NCBI GenBank assembly: GCA_011391595.1
Contig: JAABQG010000008.1
Coordinates: 1 to 64,000, forward strand
Length of the DNA stretch: 64,000 bases
Reading direction: 5' to 3'
Source: Hydrogenophaga sp.
GTDB taxonomy: Bacteria > Pseudomonadota > Gammaproteobacteria > Burkholderiales > Burkholderiaceae_C
Shown here: positions 41,928 to 51,558 of the stretch, piece by piece
Numbering within the stretch: the first letter of the stretch is position 1
How the letters are laid out: each line of letters starts with the position of its first letter
Notes under the pieces: model-generated
Database searches by the model: none
Told to the model about the DNA's origin: nothing
What the model saw: only the letters and a program-made list of their open reading frames with translations
Program-made: the position numbers and the translations under genes

Positions 41928-42859
41928 CAGCGGCAACGACAACGGCAACGGCAACGGTTGCATCGGTCCGCAGCTATCTGCTCGACCTGCAGGCGCGCAT
42001 CACCATCGCCATCGCGGCGATCGATGGCGCGCGCTTTCTGGAGGACGCGTGGACCAAGGCGCCTGGCGAGGCTTTGCAGGGCAGCGGTATCACCCGCATC
42101 CTGGAGGGTGGCGCGGTCTTTGAGCGGGCCGGCTGCGGTTTCTCGCACGTGAGCGGCCCGAAATTGCCACCGTCGGCGACCCAGCACCGCCCGGAACTGG
42201 CGGGTGCACCCTTCGAGGCGATGGGAGTGTCCCTGGTGTTCCACCCGCGCAACCCTTACGTGCCCACGGTGCATATGAACGTGCGCATGATTGCTGTTAC
42301 GGCGGCCGGAAAGGCGCCCGTGTGCTGGTTTGGTGGTGGCATGGACCTCACTCCGTACTACGGTTACGACGATGACGCGGTGCATTTCCACACCGTTTGC
42401 CGACAGGCTCTGGTGCCTTTCGGCGCTGACAAATACCCGCGCTTCAAGACCTGGTGCGACGAATATTTCTATCTGAAACACCGCAGCGAGCAGCGCGGTG
42501 TCGGCGGGGTGTTTTTTGACGATTTCTCCGAGGGCGGCTTCGACAATGGCTTCGCCATGATGTCCTCGGTCGGTGACGCCTTCCTGGATGCCTACCTGCC
42601 CATCGTCAAGCGGCGCCGCGATAGTCCCTATGGCGAGCGCGAGCGCGACTTCCAGCTGTATCGGCGCGGCCGATATGTGGAGTTCAACCTGGTGTGGGAC
42701 CGGGGCACGCACTTCGGCCTGCAGTCGGGCGGGCGCAGCGAATCGATCCTGCTGTCCATGCCACCCCTGGTCAGCTGGTCCTACAACCGGACGACCGAGC
42801 CGGGCACGCCCGAAGACGATCTGTACCGCAAATTCCTGGTGCGCAAGGACTGGGTTTGA
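41924..42859 (+). CDS. hemF: Oxygen-dependent coproporphyrinogen III oxidase
   Basis: 311 aa from the ATG at 41924, overlapping the purD stop. A short Thr/Ala repeat ([12 protein letters not shown], from ACGGCA-type hexamers) precedes the family start. Motifs: [34 protein letters not shown] and [10 protein letters not shown]. It oxidatively decarboxylates coproporphyrinogen III in haem synthesis and needs oxygen, so another enzyme (HemN) would be required for anaerobic growth. Confidence 0.96.
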   Translation: MTAATTTATATVASVRSYLLDLQARITIAIAAIDGARFLEDAWTKAPGEALQGSGITRILEGGAVFERAGCGFSHVSGPKLPPSATQHRPELAGAPFEAMGVSLVFHPRNPYVPTVHMNVRMIAVTAAGKAPVCWFGGGMDLTPYYGYDDDAVHFHTVCRQALVPFGADKYPRFKTWCDEYFYLKHRSEQRGVGGVFFDDFSEGGFDNGFAMMSSVGDAFLDAYLPIVKRRRDSPYGERERDFQLYRRGRYVEFNLVWDRGTHFGLQSGGRSESILLSMPPLVSWSYNRTTEPGTPEDDLYRKFLVRKDWV

Positions 42860-43476
42860 CCGATCGGGCGCAGCGTATCGGCGTGTTCGGCGGCGCCTTC
42901 GATCCGCCGCACAATGCCCATCTTGCGCTGGTCCAGGCGGCACTTTCGAGGCTTTCGCTCGATGAGCTGATCGTGTTCCCTACCGGCCATGCCTGGCACA
43001 AGGCGCGGCCCCTCAGCCCGGCGGCTGACCGGCTTGCCATGGCTCAGCTGGCATTTTCGGATTGCCCGAAGGTGTCTGTCGATCCGCGCGAGATGCATCG
43101 GCCCGGCCCCAGCTACACCATCGACACCTTGAGCGAACTTCATGCCGAACGGCCAGGGGCGGAGCTGGTTCTGCTCCTGGGGGGCGACCAGGCCGCTGCA
43201 TTGCCAACCTGGCATCGTTGGCGGGATATTCTGAAAATTGCTATAATTTCCGTAGCTTTCCGCGACCCATCGGCGCTGGAAAACCTCCGTTTTTTGCCTG
43301 AATCCACGCCTCTTGATCTCGATGAAGGATGTTTTCAGGCGCTTCAGATGCCTGCCATGAACCTGAGCGCTACGGAAGTACGCCGCCGGGTTGCCGCCGG
43401 CCTCGGGATTGCCCATCTGGTTCCCGCGGGCGTTGCGCGTTATATTGACCAACACCACCTCTACCTTGCTCCATGA
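42856..43476 (+). CDS. nadD: Nicotinate-nucleotide adenylyltransferase
   Basis: 206 aa from a TTG start at 42856 that overlaps the hemF stop (TTGA); no in-frame ATG is suitably placed. The protein begins [23 protein letters not shown], the adenylyltransferase motif, and later has [12 protein letters not shown] and [13 protein letters not shown]. It forms deamido-NAD. It overlaps rsfS by four bases. Confidence 0.94.
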   Translation: MTDRAQRIGVFGGAFDPPHNAHLALVQAALSRLSLDELIVFPTGHAWHKARPLSPAADRLAMAQLAFSDCPKVSVDPREMHRPGPSYTIDTLSELHAERPGAELVLLLGGDQAAALPTWHRWRDILKIAIISVAFRDPSALENLRFLPESTPLDLDEGCFQALQMPAMNLSATEVRRRVAAGLGIAHLVPAGVARYIDQHHLYLAP

Positions 43477-44219
43477 CTGATCTCGATACAACCGGCAAAA
43501 AAGACACCCAGAAAATGCAACGCGCCGTCGTTGATGCGCTCGAGGATGTGAAGGCGCAAGAGATCAAGGTGTTCGATACCGAGCATCTTTCGGCCTTGTT
43601 CGAGCGCGTGATCATCGCGTCCGGTACCTCCAACCGCCAGACCAAGGCGCTCGCAGCCAGCGTGCGCGACAAGGTCCGCGAAGCGGGTTTTCCCAAGCCG
43701 CGCATCGAAGGCGAGGACAACGGCGAATGGATCATCGTCGACTGCGGCGCCGTGGTCGTCCACATCATGCAGCCGACCATCCGCCAGTACTACAACCTCG
43801 AAGAAATCTGGGGCGAAAAGCCGGTTCGGCTGAAGTTTGGTGCGCCCAAGCCGTTGGCAAAGGCAGAAGTTCCTGCGGCAAAGAGGGCCGTCGCCAAGTC
43901 CGCCCGTTCCAAGGCAGGCTCATCCGAGCCGACGCCCGCGCCGGCCAGCGCACGACCGCCCGCCAAGGCGCCTGCCCGGCGCACAGCAGCACCGGGCGGT
44001 CGTGAACCGTCCCGACAGCGCTCCGACACGCCGGTGTTTGAATCAAAGCCTGGAAAACCCAGCGTGAAAAGGTCACCTTCTGCTTCAAAAGCCGAAATTA
44101 CGAAGGTCGTGATCGCGGCCACCCCGAAAGGAACGCCTGCAAAGAAAGCGATCCCATCGGACAAGGCTGGCGCGCCAAAGAGGGCACCCGCCAGGAAAGT
44201 CCCATCCGGCAAGGCCTAA
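43473..44219 (+). CDS. rsfS: Ribosome silencing factor RsfS with long basic C-terminal tail
   Basis: 248 aa, about twice the usual size. Residues 14-120 are the RsfS (DUF143) domain: QRAVVDALEDVKAQEIKVFD, VIIASGTSNRQTKALAASV and VVVHIMQPTIRQYYNLEEIWG. Residues 125-248 are a low-complexity tail of Lys, Ala, Pro, Arg and Ser (AKRAVAKSARSKAGS, ARPPAKAPARRTAAPGG, TPAKKAIPSDKAGAPKR), like histone H1-type bacterial tails. RsfS binds uL14 and blocks subunit joining in starvation. The ATG overlaps the nadD stop (ATGA). Tail function is unknown; it may bind RNA. Confidence 0.93.
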   Translation: MTDLDTTGKKDTQKMQRAVVDALEDVKAQEIKVFDTEHLSALFERVIIASGTSNRQTKALAASVRDKVREAGFPKPRIEGEDNGEWIIVDCGAVVVHIMQPTIRQYYNLEEIWGEKPVRLKFGAPKPLAKAEVPAAKRAVAKSARSKAGSSEPTPAPASARPPAKAPARRTAAPGGREPSRQRSDTPVFESKPGKPSVKRSPSASKAEITKVVIAATPKGTPAKKAIPSDKAGAPKRAPARKVPSGKA

Positions 44220-44231
44220 CGCCGCGTACCG

Positions 44232-44699
44232 ATGAAATTGCTGATCGTGGCCGTGGGTCAGCGCGTGCCCGATTGGGCGCAGAGCGCCTGGGATGACTAT
44301 GTCAAACGTTTTCCGTCCGAACTGAAAGTTGAACTCAAGGCCGTCAAGACCGAGCCACGAGGCTCGAAGACGCTTGAGACCCTTTTTGCCGCCGAGCGCC
44401 AGCGCATCGAGGCGGTCCTACCCAGAGGTGCCCGCATCGTGGCACTCGATGAACGGGGCACCTCACTGACTACGATGGCGCTTGCTGCAAAGCTGAAGGC
44501 CTGGCAGCTTGAAAGTGACGATGTGGCCATGGTGATTGGCGGGCCGGACGGGCTGGATCCCGCGTTTCGCCAGGCCGCCCATGAGCGGATCCGACTGTCC
44601 GACCTGACCTTGCCGCATGCTTTTGCGCGGGTGCTGCTCATCGAACAGCTCTACCGGGCCTGGTCGATCAATGCCAACCATCCCTACCATCGCGAGTGA
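44232..44699 (+). CDS. rlmH: 23S rRNA (pseudouridine-1915-N3) methyltransferase
   Basis: 155 aa SPOUT-fold enzyme. It starts [28 protein letters not shown], followed by [35 protein letters not shown] and the C-terminal knot [27 protein letters not shown]. Length and motifs are standard. It lies 12 bases after rsfS. Confidence 0.97.
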   Translation: MKLLIVAVGQRVPDWAQSAWDDYVKRFPSELKVELKAVKTEPRGSKTLETLFAAERQRIEAVLPRGARIVALDERGTSLTTMALAAKLKAWQLESDDVAMVIGGPDGLDPAFRQAAHERIRLSDLTLPHAFARVLLIEQLYRAWSINANHPYHRE

Positions 44700-44704
44700 A
44701 ATGG

Positions 44705-44783
44705 CCCCCACGCTTGCCACTTCGTGTGCTGCGCTGCCCCCCGAGGGGGCCCGCCTTGCTTGGGGCGGCCCGGCGCGGCGGCG
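44705..44783. repeat. Dispersed palindromic repeat, copy 2 (between rlmH and maf)
   Basis: Core 44705-44750 matches the livG copy at 45 of 46 bases, including the GCCCCCCGAGGGGGC hairpin, and is followed by GGGGCGGCCCGGCGCGGCG, related to the tail of copy 1. It fills most of the 104-base gap after rlmH. Confidence 0.85.
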
Positions 44784-44803
44784 TGCCTGATACTGGTTGA
44801 AAT

Positions 44804-45406
44804 ATGCCTGATTTTGTTTATCTCGCGTCGCAAAGCCCGCGCCGGCGGCAGTTGCTGGAACAGATCGGGATTCGCCATGAATTGCTGCTGCCCGACGCCA
44901 GCGAGGACACAGAAGCCCTCGAAGCGATCCAGACCGGTGAGGTTCCCGCAGCTTACGTAAAGCGCGTGACGGCGCTCAAGCTTGACGCTGCCGTTGCGCG
45001 CCTGAAGCGACGTGGTCTGGCGGCAGGGCCGGTCCTTTGTTCTGACACCACGGTGGCGCTGGGGCGCACCATCTACGGTAAACCGGACAACGCGGCCGAT
45101 GCCCGGCGCATGCTGGGCGAACTCGAGGGCCGGACCCACCGGGTTCTGACCGCCGTGGCCGTGCAACACGGCAAGAAGCGTCTTGAGACGCTCAGTGAGT
45201 CGCGGGTGCGCTTCTGCGATCTCTCGCCCGCCCGAATCCGGACCTACGTCGCCACTGGCGAGCCGCTGGGCAAAGCTGGGGCCTACGCGGTGCAGGGGAG
45301 GGCGGCGACTTTCATCGAACACATTGCCGGAAGCTACTCTGGCATCATGGGATTGCCAGTGTTTGAAACAGCGGTGCTGTTGCGCCAGCTTGGCTTCAAG
45401 TGCTGA
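44804..45406 (+). CDS. maf: Maf-family nucleotide pyrophosphatase
   Basis: 200 aa. Motifs: [18 protein letters not shown] at the start, [17 protein letters not shown], and [33 protein letters not shown]. Maf proteins hydrolyse non-canonical or modified nucleotides and are linked to septum control. There is no Shine-Dalgarno motif; the repeat element lies directly upstream. Confidence 0.95.
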   Translation: MPDFVYLASQSPRRRQLLEQIGIRHELLLPDASEDTEALEAIQTGEVPAAYVKRVTALKLDAAVARLKRRGLAAGPVLCSDTTVALGRTIYGKPDNAADARRMLGELEGRTHRVLTAVAVQHGKKRLETLSESRVRFCDLSPARIRTYVATGEPLGKAGAYAVQGRAATFIEHIAGSYSGIMGLPVFETAVLLRQLGFKC

Positions 45407-45433
45407 GCCCATCAGAAACGGATCCCCCCATTC

Positions 45434-46924
45434 ATGCAACAAGACATCTTGATCAACTGGTCGCCCCAGGAAACCCGGGTCGCGATCGTGGAGAACGGCG
45501 CGGTTCAGGAGTTGCATGTGGAGCGCACACTGGAGCGCGGCCTGGTAGGCAATGTGTACCTTGGCAAGGTGGCGCGGGTACTACCCGGCATGCAGTCGGC
45601 TTTCATCGACATTGGCCTGGAGCGCGCCGCTTTTCTGCATGTGGCAGACCTCATGTCTGCATCTGGCGGGCATCGTTCCAGTGAAACTGACGTCAGCGGA
45701 ACGGCGAAAGCCGCTGCGACACCGCTGCCCATAGAAAAACAGGTTTTTGACGGGCAGGCCCTGATGGTGCAGGTCATCAAGGACCCGATTGGCAGCAAGG
45801 GGGCCAGGCTGTCCACGCAGATCAGCATTGCCGGACGGTTGCTGGTGTTCCTGCCGCAGGACAACCATATTGGTGTCTCCCAGAAGATCCCGACGGCCTT
45901 GCGGGAGTCCTTGCGTGCGCGGCTGCAGGGATTGGCGGGCGAGGCCGGCGGCGGATTTATCCTGCGCACCAATGGTGAAGACGCGACCGATGCTGAACTG
46001 GCAGACGACGTCGCCTACCTGCGCAAGACCTGGACCCGGATCAAGGAGGCGTCCGTTCGCCTTCCGCCTCTGTCCCTGCTGCACCAGGATCTGAACCTGC
46101 TGCACCGCGTGTTGCGCGACATGGTTGGCGAAGCCACTCAGGCGATCCGGCTGGATTCGAAGGAGCAGTTCGACCTTTTGATGGGCTTTGGTCGGGAATT
46201 CATGCCTGCTGCAGCCGCGAGGTTGCAGCATTACAAGGGCGAACGGCCCATTTTTGACCTGTTTTCCATAGATGAAGAAATTGCCAAGGCGCTGGGCAGG
46301 CGCGTGGAATTGAAATCTGGCGGCTACCTGATCGTGGAACAGACGGAGGCCCTGACCACCGTCGATGTCAATACGGGGGGATTCGTCGGCGCACGCAATT
46401 TCGACGACACCGTTTTCAAGACCAACCTGGAGGCCGCGCAGGCCATAGCCCGCCAGTTGCGACTGCGCAATCTGGGCGGCATCATCATTGCCGATTTCAT
46501 CGACATGGTTCGCGAAGATCACCGCGAGGCGGTGCTGGCCGAATTCCGCAAGCAACTGGCGCGCGATCGGGTCAAAACCATGACGGGCGGGTTCTCGCAA
46601 CTCGGGTTGGTCGAGATGACGCGCAAACGCACACGCGAATCACTGGCCCATATCCTCACGGAGTCCTGCGAGGCCTGCCAGGGCCGTGGACATTTGAAGA
46701 CGGCGCGCAGCGTGGCGTACGACATCCTGCGCGAGATTCTGCGCGAGGCGCGTCAGTTCAACCCACGCGAGTTCCGCGTGGTCGCATCACCCAAAGTGAT
46801 TGAGCTGCTGCTCGACGAAGAAAGCCCCCACCTGGCCGGACTGAGTGATTTCATTGGCAAACCGATTTCCCTGCAGAGCGAGACCGCGATGGGGCAGGAG
46901 CACTACGACATCGTGCTGCTCTAA
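45434..46924 (+). CDS. rng: Ribonuclease G
   Basis: 496 aa. The S1 domain (GLVGNVYLGKVARVLPGMQSAFIDIGLERAAFLHV) is interrupted by a flexible Ser/Thr/Ala insert (about 75-100). Then come the RNase H-like and DNase I-like parts: EQTEALTTVDVNTGGFVG with catalytic Asp, the LGGIIIADFIDM segment and the zinc-link CEACQGRGH. No C-terminal scaffold as in RNase E. It processes 16S rRNA and mRNA. Confidence 0.95.
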   Translation: MQQDILINWSPQETRVAIVENGAVQELHVERTLERGLVGNVYLGKVARVLPGMQSAFIDIGLERAAFLHVADLMSASGGHRSSETDVSGTAKAAATPLPIEKQVFDGQALMVQVIKDPIGSKGARLSTQISIAGRLLVFLPQDNHIGVSQKIPTALRESLRARLQGLAGEAGGGFILRTNGEDATDAELADDVAYLRKTWTRIKEASVRLPPLSLLHQDLNLLHRVLRDMVGEATQAIRLDSKEQFDLLMGFGREFMPAAAARLQHYKGERPIFDLFSIDEEIAKALGRRVELKSGGYLIVEQTEALTTVDVNTGGFVGARNFDDTVFKTNLEAAQAIARQLRLRNLGGIIIADFIDMVREDHREAVLAEFRKQLARDRVKTMTGGFSQLGLVEMTRKRTRESLAHILTESCEACQGRGHLKTARSVAYDILREILREARQFNPREFRVVASPKVIELLLDEESPHLAGLSDFIGKPISLQSETAMGQEHYDIVLL

Positions 46925-46934
46925 GGCAGACGCT

Positions 46935-48731
46935 TCATTTGGACTCGGGCTCCGGGCTTGATTCAGCGGTGAGTGCGCCGTGGCTTTGCAGTCGCGCGTA
47001 GAGGCCATCGGCAGCCATCAGTTCGGCGTGGCTGCCTTGTTCCATGATGTGGCCGTGTTCCATGACCACCACACGATCAGCGTGTTCAATGGTGGACAGT
47101 CGGTGGGCTACGATCAGCGTCGTCCGTCCCGCCATCAGCCGCTGCAGCGCCTGCTGAACGAGCCGTTCGGATTCCGTGTCCAGCGCCGATGTGGCTTCGT
47201 CGAGAAGCAATATGGGAGCGTCCTTGTAGAGCGCCCGGGCGATCGCCAGCCGCTGACGTTGGCCGCCTGAGAGCTGCGTGGCGTTGTGTCCCACGAGGGT
47301 GTCCATGCCTTCGGGCAGGGCCGCAACATGCTCCGAGAGGTTGGCAGCTTCCAGGCAGGCGGCCACGCGGTCGCGGTCCACTGCCTGGCCCAGTGCCACG
47401 TTGGCGGCGATGGTGTCGTTGAACATGATGACGTCCTGACTCACCATGGCGAACTGTGCGCGAAGCGCAGGCAATTGCCATTGGGTGAGCTCATGGCCGT
47501 CCAGAAAGATCTGCCCCTGGCTGGGCAGGACAAACCGGAGCAGCAGGTTGATCAAGGTCGTCTTGCCGGAGCCGGAGGGGCCGACCAGCGCCACAACTTC
47601 GCCCGGTGCGACGGTCAGACTCAACTTTTCGAGTGCGGGAGCGTGGTCTTCACGGTAGTTCACCGTGACGTCGCGCAAATCAATACGGCCTTTGGCGCGA
47701 CCCGGCGCCAAAGTGCCACCTTCCTCCGGTTGGACGTCCTCCATCATAGCCAGGCCACGCTCCAGCGCAGCCACGGCGCGCGTCACGGGGTTCGCGATCT
47801 CGCCTAAGCGGCGGATGGGCGTGATCAGCAAGAGCATGGCGCCAATGAATGCCACGAAGTCGCCCACGGTCACGGTGCCAGCACCCCCTGTGCGCCCCTG
47901 CCACAGTGCCAAGGTGATCACGAGCGACAGGGATGCTGCAGCAATCATCTGCGTCAGTGGTGTCATGGCTGCCGCGGCGACTGTCGACTTGAGCGCGAGT
48001 CGCCTCAAGCGCAGGCTCAGCGCGTCAAACCGGCTCGCCTGACTGGCCTCGGCACTGTGCAGCCGAACCATCCGGTGGGCCAGCACGTTTTCTTCCACGA
48101 CATAGGCCAGATCGTCAGTGGCGGTCTGGCTGGATTTGGTCAGCCGGTAAAGTCGCCTGGACAGGGCCTTCATGATCCATGCGACCCCGGGACCCATCAG
48201 CGCGACAATGAGCGTCAGCTTCCAGTTCAGATAAAGAAGGTAGCCGAGCAGCGCGATAAGGGTAAAGCCGTCCCGGGTCATGGCGATGAGCGCGGAAACC
48301 AGAAGATTGGCGCCGAGCTGAACTTCATAGACCACCGTATTGGACAACGAACTGGCGGATTGCCTGGCAAATAGCGCCATGTCGGCATTCAGCAGCCTTG
48401 CAAACATGCCCTCGCGCAGGAGATGCATCCCGTCGTTGGTGATTCTCGACAACGCGTACTGGCCAATGAAGTTGGCCACTCCCCGCAGCCCGAAGAGACC
48501 CATCACGCCGACCGGGACCATCCATAGAGGCAGCGTGCCGCTGGTGAAACCCTGGTCCAGCAGGTACTTCAGCAGTGCGGGAATCATCGGCTCGGTAGAG
48601 GCCGCAACCAGAGACGCCAGCAGTGCAATACCCCAGGCTTTTCGTTGATGGCCAAAATAGCCAGCCAAGCGTATGACGCGCTGGATAAGTGATCGCTCAG
48701 GGGGCGTTTCTTGGGGGGTATTCTGAGTCAT
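46935..48731 (-). CDS. msbA: MsbA-like lipid A ABC exporter
   Basis: 598 aa from the ATG at 48729-48731. Six membrane helices in the N-terminal half (GIALLASLVAASTEPMIPALLKYLLDQGF onward) are fused to an ATPase with GPSGSGKTT, LSGGQRQRLAIARAL and ILLLDEATSALDTESE. Length and helix layout match MsbA, the flippase of lipid A. Other exporters of this half-size type cannot be excluded. It is divergent from tolB and convergent with rng. Confidence 0.87.
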   Translation of the reverse strand: MTQNTPQETPPERSLIQRVIRLAGYFGHQRKAWGIALLASLVAASTEPMIPALLKYLLDQGFTSGTLPLWMVPVGVMGLFGLRGVANFIGQYALSRITNDGMHLLREGMFARLLNADMALFARQSASSLSNTVVYEVQLGANLLVSALIAMTRDGFTLIALLGYLLYLNWKLTLIVALMGPGVAWIMKALSRRLYRLTKSSQTATDDLAYVVEENVLAHRMVRLHSAEASQASRFDALSLRLRRLALKSTVAAAAMTPLTQMIAAASLSLVITLALWQGRTGGAGTVTVGDFVAFIGAMLLLITPIRRLGEIANPVTRAVAALERGLAMMEDVQPEEGGTLAPGRAKGRIDLRDVTVNYREDHAPALEKLSLTVAPGEVVALVGPSGSGKTTLINLLLRFVLPSQGQIFLDGHELTQWQLPALRAQFAMVSQDVIMFNDTIAANVALGQAVDRDRVAACLEAANLSEHVAALPEGMDTLVGHNATQLSGGQRQRLAIARALYKDAPILLLDEATSALDTESERLVQQALQRLMAGRTTLIVAHRLSTIEHADRVVVMEHGHIMEQGSHAELMAADGLYARLQSHGALTAESSPEPESK

Positions 48732-48856
48732 CGTTGGTGGGCATTCTACGTTTGCCTCCGGTCGAGGGCTGTGCTGTTCACAGATTGTCACGAGGGCTTG
48801 CCGGCAGTGTGTAACATGGCGGGTGAATCAAGGCATTTACGTACATTCCGCACCGC

Positions 48857-50158
48857 ATGAAGACTGCTCCCTCAATTTCTGAAATTTCCATCTTCCGCCG
48901 CGACATCCTGCTTGGGGCGATCGTTGCCTGCAGCGCCGTTCCAGCGTGGTCACAGTTTCGGGTCGAAGTATCGGGTGTCGGCTTGACCCAGTTGCCGATC
49001 GCGGTGCTGAGTTTTCGGGGTGAGGCGCAATCTCCCGTCAAGATCAGTGCGGTGATCCTGGCCGATCTTGAGCGCAGTGGGCGTTTCAAGTCGGTGGACG
49101 CGACCGGGCAGGCTCTGGACGATGCAAGCAGGCCGGATTTTGCGCTTTGGCGCCAGCGCAGCAGTGAGTCGATTGTCACAGGGAGCGTCGCGCGCATGCC
49201 GGATGGCCGATTTGCTGTCAAATTTCGGCTTTGGGATGTGGTGCGCGGGCAGGATCTCGGAGGGCAGAGTTTTGTCGTTGCCCAAGGTGACTTGCGCCTT
49301 GTGGCGCACAAGATCGCAGACTATATTCATGAGAAATTGACCGGGGAAAAAGGGGTGTTTTCCACGCGGATTGCCTACATCACCAAGACAGCACGTCAAC
49401 ACACGCTCTGGGTGGCGGATGCCGACGGAGAAAACGCGCAGACTGCGCTGGCCAGCCCCGAGCCGATCATTTCTCCGGCCTGGTCGCCGGGGGGGGAGCA
49501 ACTTGCCTATGTGTCCTTCGAGGCCCGGAAACCGGTCGTGTATGTGCACGACGTGGGTACTGGCCGGCGGAGGCTCCTTGCGAACTTCCGTGGCTCAAAC
49601 AGTGCGCCGGCCTGGGCGCCAGACGGCAAAACCTTGGCCCTCACGTTGAGCCGTGACGGTGGTTCGCAGATTTATCTGATCGATGCCGGTGGTGGCGAGC
49701 CTCGGCGATTGACCCAGACACAGGGGATTGACACAGAACCGGTATTTGCGCCCGACGGGCGAAGTATTTTCTTTGTCAGCGATCGTGGTGGGGCGCCGCA
49801 GATCTACCGCATGCCGACTTCCGGTGGCACTGCGGAGAGGGTGACTTTTTCGGGTGTCTATAACATTTCGCCAGCCATCAGCCCCGACGGTCGCTGGCTT
49901 GCCTATGTTTCGCGGGTCAGCGGTGCATTCAAGCTCCAAGTGATGGAGTTGGCCACAAGCGTTGTTGCCGGGATTACGGAAACTTCGGCGGACGAGAGTC
50001 CGAGTTTTGCGCCGAACAGCCGCTTGATCGTTTATGCCACGCAGATTCAGGGTCGCGAGGCGTTGATGACAACCACGCTCGACGGCAAGATCAAGGCCAG
50101 GCTTGCGGGGCAAGATGGCGATATTCGTGAACCCAGCTGGGGTCCGTTTCAGAAGTAG
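48857..50158 (+). CDS. tolB: Tol-Pal system protein TolB
   Basis: 433 aa. Signal peptide with a twin-Arg-like start (FRRDILLGAIVACSAVPAWSQ, cleaved near residue 32). The N-terminal domain is followed by a six-bladed beta-propeller with repeats such as SPAWSPGGEQLAYVS, APAWAPDGKTLAL and SPAISPDGRWLAYVS. It is periplasmic and binds Pal. It leads the tolB-pal-cpoB operon; tolQRA are not in the window. Confidence 0.96.
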   Translation: MKTAPSISEISIFRRDILLGAIVACSAVPAWSQFRVEVSGVGLTQLPIAVLSFRGEAQSPVKISAVILADLERSGRFKSVDATGQALDDASRPDFALWRQRSSESIVTGSVARMPDGRFAVKFRLWDVVRGQDLGGQSFVVAQGDLRLVAHKIADYIHEKLTGEKGVFSTRIAYITKTARQHTLWVADADGENAQTALASPEPIISPAWSPGGEQLAYVSFEARKPVVYVHDVGTGRRRLLANFRGSNSAPAWAPDGKTLALTLSRDGGSQIYLIDAGGGEPRRLTQTQGIDTEPVFAPDGRSIFFVSDRGGAPQIYRMPTSGGTAERVTFSGVYNISPAISPDGRWLAYVSRVSGAFKLQVMELATSVVAGITETSADESPSFAPNSRLIVYATQIQGREALMTTTLDGKIKARLAGQDGDIREPSWGPFQK

Positions 50159-50179
50159 ATGATTTACAGGAGCATGGCG

Positions 50180-50713
50180 ATGAAAAGGATTTTTCTGGCA
50201 GCTGCCTTGGCGGCTTTTCTGGTGGGTTGCGGTTCCAGTGTCAAACTGGACGACGTGCCCGTGGAGGACAAGACCGGTGCCGCAATGACAGGCGGTAGTG
50301 GTGCAGGGGGGGCAGGCGCTTCGGCAAAGTCTGGCGTCACTGGTGTGGATCTGGGCAAGTCCGGGCAGGATTCAGCGGGCCCGGCAGGGGCCAACGTCGT
50401 TTACTTTGACTATGACAGCTATGTTGTCAAACCCGAGTATCAGTCGGTCGTTGAAAACCAGGCGCGTTACCTGCGCGCGGATTCGAAGCGAAAGGCCATG
50501 CTGGAGGGGCACACGGACGAGCGGGGCGGACGGGAATACAACCTGGCCCTGGGGCAGCGGCGTGCCGAGGCAGTCGCAAAGGCGCTGGCCCTGCTCGGCG
50601 TGCCCGCCGTCCAGGTGGAGGCGGTGAGTTTCGGAAAGGAAAAACCCGCTATAGCCGGATCAGACGAAGCTGCGATGGAGAAAAATCGTCGGGTTGAGGT
50701 GAAGTACCGGTGA
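50180..50713 (+). CDS. pal: Peptidoglycan-associated lipoprotein Pal
   Basis: 177 aa from the ATG at 50180, with AGGAG seven bases upstream; the ATG at 50159 is less likely. Lipobox FLVGCGSS, a Gly/Ala-rich linker (about 40-65), and an OmpA-like domain with VVYFDYDSYVVKPEYQ and LEGHTDERGGREYNLALGQRRAEAV, which binds meso-diaminopimelate in peptidoglycan. The stop overlaps the next start. Confidence 0.96.
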   Translation: MKRIFLAAALAAFLVGCGSSVKLDDVPVEDKTGAAMTGGSGAGGAGASAKSGVTGVDLGKSGQDSAGPAGANVVYFDYDSYVVKPEYQSVVENQARYLRADSKRKAMLEGHTDERGGREYNLALGQRRAEAVAKALALLGVPAVQVEAVSFGKEKPAIAGSDEAAMEKNRRVEVKYR

Positions 50714-51489
50714 GCCCCCCATATGCCATGAAGTGGTTCAAGGCCACACTGATTGCTTTGACCGCCATCGGTTCGATGAGTGGCCACGCGGCATTGTTCG
50801 AAGACGATGAGGCGCGCAAGGCGATCCTCGAAATGCGCCAGAGAATGGAAGCGCAACGGGCGGCAAGTGAAATCCTTGAGCGGCGCCAGGTGGACGAAAT
50901 CAATCAGTTGCGGCGCAGTTTGCTCGACCTCCAGAACCAGATTGAGATGCTGCGAGCCGAACAGGCGCGGATGCGAGGTCAAGGCGAGCAATTCGCACGG
51001 GATCTCGCGGAGGCCCAACGCCGGCAGACGACGGCGGGACAGGCACTCGATGACCGATTGCGTTCAGTGGAGCCCCAAAAAGTCACTGTGGACGGCCGGG
51101 AGTTCGTTGCCGGCCCCGGTGAAAAGCGCGATTTTGACGCTGCAATGGCTGTTTTTCGGGCCGGTGACTTTGTCGGGGCACAAGCCGCTTTTCTCGACTT
51201 TTCGAAAAGGTATCCCAAGAGCGGTTATCAAACCTCCTTGCTTTTCTGGCTCGGCAACGCACAGTACGCCACGCGCAATTACAAGGAAGCCATCACGAAC
51301 TTCCGGTCAATGCTCGCGCAGGCGCCTGATCACCCGCGTGCCTCCGAAGCGCTCCTGGCCGTTGCGAACTGCCAGATTGAGCTGAAGGACACGCGCGCCG
51401 CCCGCCGAACACTGGAAGATGTCATTCGTCTGCATCCTGAGACGGAGGCAGCGCAGGCTGCCAAAGAACGCTTGACCAAGATTCGCTGA
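50710..51489 (+). CDS. cpoB: Cell division coordinator CpoB (YbgF)
   Basis: 259 aa from the GTG at 50710 (GAGGTG upstream, GTGA overlap with pal), or 253 aa from the ATG at 50728. Signal peptide (TLIALTAIGSMSGHA), then a coiled coil of about residues 30-110 for trimerisation, then TPR repeats at about 140-255 (AAMAVFRAGDFVGAQAAFLDF, LLFWLGNAQYATRNYKEAI). It couples Tol-Pal constriction with peptidoglycan synthesis. Confidence 0.94.
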   Translation: MSPPYAMKWFKATLIALTAIGSMSGHAALFEDDEARKAILEMRQRMEAQRAASEILERRQVDEINQLRRSLLDLQNQIEMLRAEQARMRGQGEQFARDLAEAQRRQTTAGQALDDRLRSVEPQKVTVDGREFVAGPGEKRDFDAAMAVFRAGDFVGAQAAFLDFSKRYPKSGYQTSLLFWLGNAQYATRNYKEAITNFRSMLAQAPDHPRASEALLAVANCQIELKDTRAARRTLEDVIRLHPETEAAQAAKERLTKIR

Positions 51490-51558
51490 GGGCGCGCGCC
51501 CCGGGGGCGTTGAATTGACTGCACGGGGCGCAGCATGGTGCGCCACTAGAATCAGGCG

